A DNA stretch of 64,000 nt, from positions 1,426,001-1,490,000 of the forward strand of contig OY730443.1 of assembly GCA_963422705.1 (NCBI GenBank). Direction: 5' to 3'. This document shows, piece by piece, positions 60,268-64,000 of the stretch (its first letter is position 1; each line of letters opens with the position of its first letter). Origin of the DNA: G963422705 sp963422705. GTDB taxonomy: Bacteria > Poribacteria > WGA-4E > WGA-3G. Below the pieces are notes generated by a model, which saw only the letters and a program-made list of their open reading frames with translations, was not told the DNA's origin and searched no databases. A program made the position numbers and the translations under genes.

Positions 60268-61077
60268 TTAACGCCTTGATTTGAGGTGTCCCCAGGCCAC
60301 TGCGAGTTTACCGATAGCATCAACGGCAAGGGCTTCCTTCGCGCCCTGTTCTTTGTAGGTATTAATCTCATCTTCGCCCAACGGGCGATTCCAGAGCCGG
60401 ACCTCATCGATAATTCCGGCAAAAATATAGTTCTCCCTGTCGCAATCTTGCCCGACGCGCCACACATCATCATTGGCACCCAGTTTGCCCGGGATGTTAC
60501 CATCGACGACGTCTTCTCCATCAATGTAAATTATCCCGGTTTTACCGTCGTTGGTAAACGCGATGTGTACCCACTTTCCCGTTTCAGGCAAATCGGTTGC
60601 GATGTCATTTCTACCTGCTTCGGTTTCAACCCGGAGTTTAAAGACACCTGCTTCGCTAAAGAGCCCATATTGGGTCCGGCCGCCGCAGCCGCCGTGAACG
60701 GATTTCCCGACGATTTGACGCGTGCCTTCCCAGTGCTCGGCGTTAATCCAGGCCATGAACGTGCATTCATCGACATTAAGTTTCGCGGTGCTTTCCACAG
60801 TAACAAAGGTGCCACTGCCCTCACCCCCAAATTCAAGCGCTTTTTCAAATTTTCCGTTAACCCAGACGGGATTCTCAATCTCGCCCTCGTGGCCATTGCC
60901 ACTCAAGTCTTCTGCTTTCGCGCCCTTCCCTTCATCGTAGGCGTGATAAAGCACCAAACCGTCGATAAATTCTTCTGCCGCGGTAAAGGGTAGCAGGGCC
61001 AAAAGGAGTGTGAGGACTAGTCCACTCACTGCCAGGTTAAGACGTTTTTCAGACGTGTAAAAAATAACGAATTTCAT
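60268..61077 (-). CDS. Secreted LamG-domain protein with a C-terminal tail
   Basis: About 269 residues from the ATG at 61077 (GGAGG lies 11 bases upstream). A hydrophobic segment, LAVSGLVLTLLLALLPFTAA, is the export signal. The LamG/concanavalin domain spans LVLYHAYDEGKGAKAEDLSG, FMAWINAEHWEGTRQIVGKS, WVHIAFTNDGKTGIIYIDGE and AGIIDEVRLWNRPLGEDEIN. Such domains bind glycans or proteins. The final 14 residues GKLAVAWGHLKSRR resemble the tail of the protein at 36542. It follows the LRR-dockerin gene in the same direction. Confidence 0.88.
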   Translation of the reverse strand: MKFVIFYTSEKRLNLAVSGLVLTLLLALLPFTAAEEFIDGLVLYHAYDEGKGAKAEDLSGNGHEGEIENPVWVNGKFEKALEFGGEGSGTFVTVESTAKLNVDECTFMAWINAEHWEGTRQIVGKSVHGGCGGRTQYGLFSEAGVFKLRVETEAGRNDIATDLPETGKWVHIAFTNDGKTGIIYIDGEDVVDGNIPGKLGANDDVWRVGQDCDRENYIFAGIIDEVRLWNRPLGEDEINTYKEQGAKEALAVDAIGKLAVAWGHLKSRR

Positions 61078-61178
61078 ATTCAGAATTTCCTCCTTGTTCA
61101 TTAGAGATAACGGCATTTTAACAATTTTCCTCGTTTTTGTCAAGAAATTGTCTATCTCGCAAATCTTCCAGCATGTTT

Positions 61179-63173
61179 TCAAGGTGTCGTTGTTCTTTCG
61201 CCGAAGTGACTGACAACAGCGACGAGGTCCAGAATATCCACGGTGCCATCGCCATTGACATCGGCACGCGGGCTAGCAGGCGCGGCTGTCCGGAAGTTTT
61301 GGGCGACAGCCGTTAGATGCAGAATGTCTATATTTCCATCCTGATTCACATCCCAGGTGGGGATTTGGTTGCTGTTACGGTAGCTATCCAGATTATCTAT
61401 CAATCCGGCAATTGGGGAGAAATCGATTATCTGGTTGTTGCGAAGATCCAAGTCTGTCAGGTTTACTAACCCTTGCAGCGCCGAGATATCAGAGATATCG
61501 TTGTTGCGAAGATTCAAGTCTGTCAGGTTTACCAACCCTTTTAGCACCGAGATATCAGAGATATCGTTGTTGTCAAACCACAACCATCTCAGTTTTACCA
61601 TCCCTTGCAGCGCCGAGATATCAGAGATTGGGTTGCTGCCAAGCCGCAACCTTATAAGTTTTACCACCCCTTGCAGCGCCGAGATATCAGAGATATCGTT
61701 GTTGTAAAGAGACAAATTTGTCAGGCTTACCACCCCTTGCAGCGCCGAGATATCAGAGATATCGTTGTTGCGAAGATTCAAGTCTGTCAGGTTTACCAAC
61801 CCTTGCAGCGCCGAGATATCTGATATCTGGTTCTCAGCAAGCTCCAACCATGTCAGACTTACTAACCCTTTTAGCGCTGAGATATCTGATATCTGGTTCT
61901 CGGAAAGATCCAACTCTGTCAGATTGGTTGCAAACTCAAGTCCTGTTAGATTGCTAATTCCGGAAGAACGCGCCTCAAGCCATACTAAGCTGGCCATCTC
62001 CGCCTGCGTGATGGCCTCCCCTGCATCTTTGCCTAACTTGTCCTCAAGGGCATCGCGTAGATTCGCGTCGGAAATCTTTACGTTGGTTGGGAATTGGTTC
62101 CTTTGGTTGATGTTGAGGTATATATCCAGATTATCTATCAATCCGGCAATTGGGGAGAAATCAAATATCTGGTTGTGGGAAAGATTCAACTCTGTCAGGC
62201 TTACCAACCCTTGCAGCGCTGAGATATCAGATATCTGGTTCTCGGAAAGATCCAACTCTGTTAGGTTTACCAACCCTTGGAGCAGTGATATATCAGATAT
62301 CTGGGTGCTGGCAAGCTCCAACGATGTCAGGTTTACCAACCCTTTTAGCGCCGATATATCAGATATCCGGGTGCCGGCAAGAGACAATCTTGTCAGGTTT
62401 ACCAACCCTTGGAGCAGCGATATATCAGATATCCGGGTGCCGGCAAGATTCAACTCTGTCAGGTTTACCAACCCCTGGAGCAGCGATATATCAGATATCC
62501 GGGTGCCGGCAAGATACAACTCTGTCAGGCTTATCACCCCTTTTAGCGCCGAGATATCGGATACCTGGGTGTAGGCAAGAGACAACCGTGTCAGGCTTAC
62601 CACCCCTTGGAGCGCCGAGATATCGGATACCTGGGTGTAGGAAAGAGACAACTCTGTCAGGTTTACCAATCCTTTTAGCGCCGAGATATCAGATATCGGG
62701 GTGTCGTAGAGATGCAACTTTGTCAGGTTTACCAATCCTTGGAGCGCCGAGATATCAGATATCGGGGTGCCGGGAATATACAAGTCTGTCAGGCTTACTA
62801 ACCCTTTTAGCGCCGAGATATCAGAGATCCGGGTGTGGCGAAGAGCCAACGATGTTAGGTTTACCACCCCTTTTAGCGCCGAGATATCAGAGATATCGTT
62901 CCAGTCAAGATCCAACTCTGTCAGATTGGTTGCAAACTCAAGTCCTGTTAGGTTGCTAATTCCGGAATCAGGCGCAGAAAGCTCTTTTAAGCTGGCCATC
63001 TCCGCCTGCGTGATGGCCTCCCCTGCATCTTTGTCTAACTTGTACTCAAGGACACGGCGTAGCTTCGCGTCGGGAATCTTTACGTTTTGTGCCGTTGCGG
63101 GTTGGTACGGTGCGAAAAAGAGCACCGACACAATGAAAAATAGGATAGCAAAAGAAATTTGAATTCTTGACAT
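61179..63173 (-). CDS. Secreted LRR protein with a C-terminal dockerin-like domain
   Basis: About 664 residues from the ATG at 63173, supported by GAGGAG four bases upstream; signal peptide ISFAILFFIVSVLFFAPY. Two blocks each begin with a cap of the form DAKLRRVLEYKLDKDAGEAI...ITQAEMASL and continue with 22-residue leucine-rich repeats such as ISDISALKGLVNLTELSLSY, about 16 in the first block and nine in the second. The C-terminus has two calcium-loop helices, DVNQDGNIDILHLTAV and DVNGDGTVDILDLVAV, as in type I dockerins. It may bind an external partner through the dockerin. The repeats are also highly alike at DNA level. Confidence 0.88.
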   Translation of the reverse strand: MSRIQISFAILFFIVSVLFFAPYQPATAQNVKIPDAKLRRVLEYKLDKDAGEAITQAEMASLKELSAPDSGISNLTGLEFATNLTELDLDWNDISDISALKGVVNLTSLALRHTRISDISALKGLVSLTDLYIPGTPISDISALQGLVNLTKLHLYDTPISDISALKGLVNLTELSLSYTQVSDISALQGVVSLTRLSLAYTQVSDISALKGVISLTELYLAGTRISDISLLQGLVNLTELNLAGTRISDISLLQGLVNLTRLSLAGTRISDISALKGLVNLTSLELASTQISDISLLQGLVNLTELDLSENQISDISALQGLVSLTELNLSHNQIFDFSPIAGLIDNLDIYLNINQRNQFPTNVKISDANLRDALEDKLGKDAGEAITQAEMASLVWLEARSSGISNLTGLEFATNLTELDLSENQISDISALKGLVSLTWLELAENQISDISALQGLVNLTDLNLRNNDISDISALQGVVSLTNLSLYNNDISDISALQGVVKLIRLRLGSNPISDISALQGMVKLRWLWFDNNDISDISVLKGLVNLTDLNLRNNDISDISALQGLVNLTDLDLRNNQIIDFSPIAGLIDNLDSYRNSNQIPTWDVNQDGNIDILHLTAVAQNFRTAAPASPRADVNGDGTVDILDLVAVVSHFGERTTTP

Positions 63174-63355
63174 GATGCTCCTCATTTTTATAAATAAATT
63201 GATAAAAGCGCCTGCCTTCCGTGAAAAGGGCATGCGCCGAACTTGAAAATAGCCAGTGCCTTCAGGATGAAACTCGTAAGACGTTAGAGGCCGCGAATCG
63301 TCCAAGTCCCCTCGCCATTTTTTTGGCAGAAAACTGATTTACGTTTATTAGACTT

Positions 63356-63611
63356 CTAACTGCACAAATGCTGTTGCTGTTGCTGTTGACTAGACACGCT
63401 CTTCCATCCTGCCGAACCATACGACATCACTCTGTGTAAGACATCTGTTGCCTTTTCTGTTGTCCCCTCGCCTGTCTCGGCAAGTTTCGCGCATTTCTCC
63501 GGCACGATATCAAAGCCGCTGAGCTGATAGCCGTTTTGCCATGCGTCCGCCCATGTTTCCGAGTCCAATAAACCCGATTGTCGGGGATTGTGTTGTTTTT
63601 TCAGATTGCAT
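63356..63611 (-). pseudogene. 3-hydroxyisobutyrate dehydrogenase-type gene remnant
   Basis: ATG at 63611, with GGAG six bases upstream, opens MQSEKTTQSPTIGFIGLGNM-GGRMAKRL, the NAD-binding start of beta-hydroxyacid dehydrogenases, and stops soon after. A second frame continues at the right place with NGYQLSGFDIVPEKCAKLAE and TTEKATDVLHR, and a third supplies SDVVW before another stop. So there are two frame changes within 180 bp and the remaining 200 or so residues are absent. The glutamine run near the end comes from CAACAG repeats. The gene is dead. Confidence 0.75.
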
Positions 63612-63629
63612 TGAAGGCTCCAGTTCTCA

Positions 63630-64000
63630 TCAAAAAAATGATTGCGGGGTTTGGTGTTCTTGAATTTCAGCGCCTCCGTGCGCGCTGAGTCTGGGGCGCA
63701 CGCGGATGATGCTCACGGCTTCGGTTTCATCGTCAACGAGGAGCGCTTCGCCACGGCGATTGAGCTCGCGAATGTAACCATTTAAATCGCCGCGCATATA
63801 AGTTGCGCTAAGCTTGTCCAAGGCGTGTATATCATCCCAGGTTGTAATTTTGTGGGCCACAATGATATCACACTGGGAAAGGAGTTCTGCATCAATCGCG
63901 GCGGGTTGTTGCGTTGCGACAATCAGGCTAAGTCCGGGCTGCCGGCCTTCTTTTGCCCATCGTATCAACATCTCTTTACAAAGAGATGTTCGTCCTTGTG
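63630..64000 (-). CDS. HerA/DUF87-type ATPase, 3' end only (continues past the window)
   Basis: The last 123 codons of a gene whose start lies beyond position 64000. QGRTSLCKEMLIRWAKEGRQ and PGLSLIVATQQPAAIDAELL match the segment after Walker B in HerA-like hexameric ATPases, where IVATQ carries the polar sensor. LSQCDIIVAHKITTWDDIHA and RGEALLVDDETEAVSIIRVR follow the family order. HerA-type proteins move DNA or act in repair with nucleases. The stop lies 18 bp before the broken dehydrogenase gene start. Fold assignment is good, role unknown. Confidence 0.75.
   Translation of the reverse strand, partial: QGRTSLCKEMLIRWAKEGRQPGLSLIVATQQPAAIDAELLSQCDIIVAHKITTWDDIHALDKLSATYMRGDLNGYIRELNRRGEALLVDDETEAVSIIRVRPRLSAHGGAEIQEHQTPQSFF

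Noticed and set aside
61412..62959. Several plus-strand open frames with Ser/Arg-rich repeats opposite the LRR gene
   Set aside because: They are antisense readings of the 66-bp LRR-coding repeats.
61179..63173. Regular repeats as a CRISPR array
   Set aside because: Repeats are coding, 66 bp, without unique spacers, and translate to leucine-rich repeats.

Overview
The window reads as a chromosomal segment of an uncultivated Gram-negative-type bacterium. LPS heptose genes, an FtsEX pair and lipobox proteins support an outer-membrane envelope. The mix of a phytanoyl-CoA dioxygenase, a sulfatase-modifying-factor lipoprotein, LamG and LRR-dockerin secreted proteins, Gfo/Idh oxidoreductases and many IS200/IS605-type elements resembles Candidatus Poribacteria or a relative. 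That is inference from gene content only; no rRNA, tRNA or CRISPR array was recognised.

Layout. 0-14 kb is metabolism and housekeeping: FGGY kinase, SDR, PGPGW membrane protein, a broken DUF1028 gene, hisD, murA, a Gfo/Idh oxidoreductase, a PhyH dioxygenase, two near-identical tandem genes for a membrane-anchored coiled-coil protein, an HD protein and truA. 14-19.6 kb is a sugar ABC operon (binding protein, two permeases) split by a TnpB-only IS605-type element placed 12 nt after the binding-protein stop codon. 19.6-24 kb holds an 87-bp direct repeat, an ECF sigma factor with a DUF4097-like partner, a half-size DMT protein and a glycosyltransferase.

24-30.4 kb is the most unusual part. A type II restriction-modification locus has been taken apart by three IS200/IS605-type insertions. 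Removing two of them rebuilds a 1611-bp in-frame methyltransferase gene; the restriction gene is cut short by the third. The tnpB genes inside these elements carry two kinds of much smaller palindromic insert: a 24-bp unit (three copies, in frame, with a compensated base pair) and a 64-bp unit (two copies, one demonstrably disrupting tnpB). The result is nested mobile DNA at three scales.

30-51 kb holds a lipoprotein, an M20 peptidase, moaD-moaE, folB and secreted proteins, an AddA-like helicase-nuclease, a MalK-type ATPase that may serve the 14-19 kb permeases, selA with an FGE-like lipoprotein, and a + strand run for heptose and nucleotide-sugar synthesis ending in a coiled-coil/NYN protein. 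51-64 kb is mostly minus strand: topA-ftsE-ftsX-polX-phosphodiesterase lie close together and look like one operon. FtsE and PolX both have degenerate catalytic motifs. The end holds accD, a LamG protein, an LRR-dockerin protein, a broken 3-hydroxyisobutyrate dehydrogenase gene and the 3' end of a HerA-like ATPase gene.
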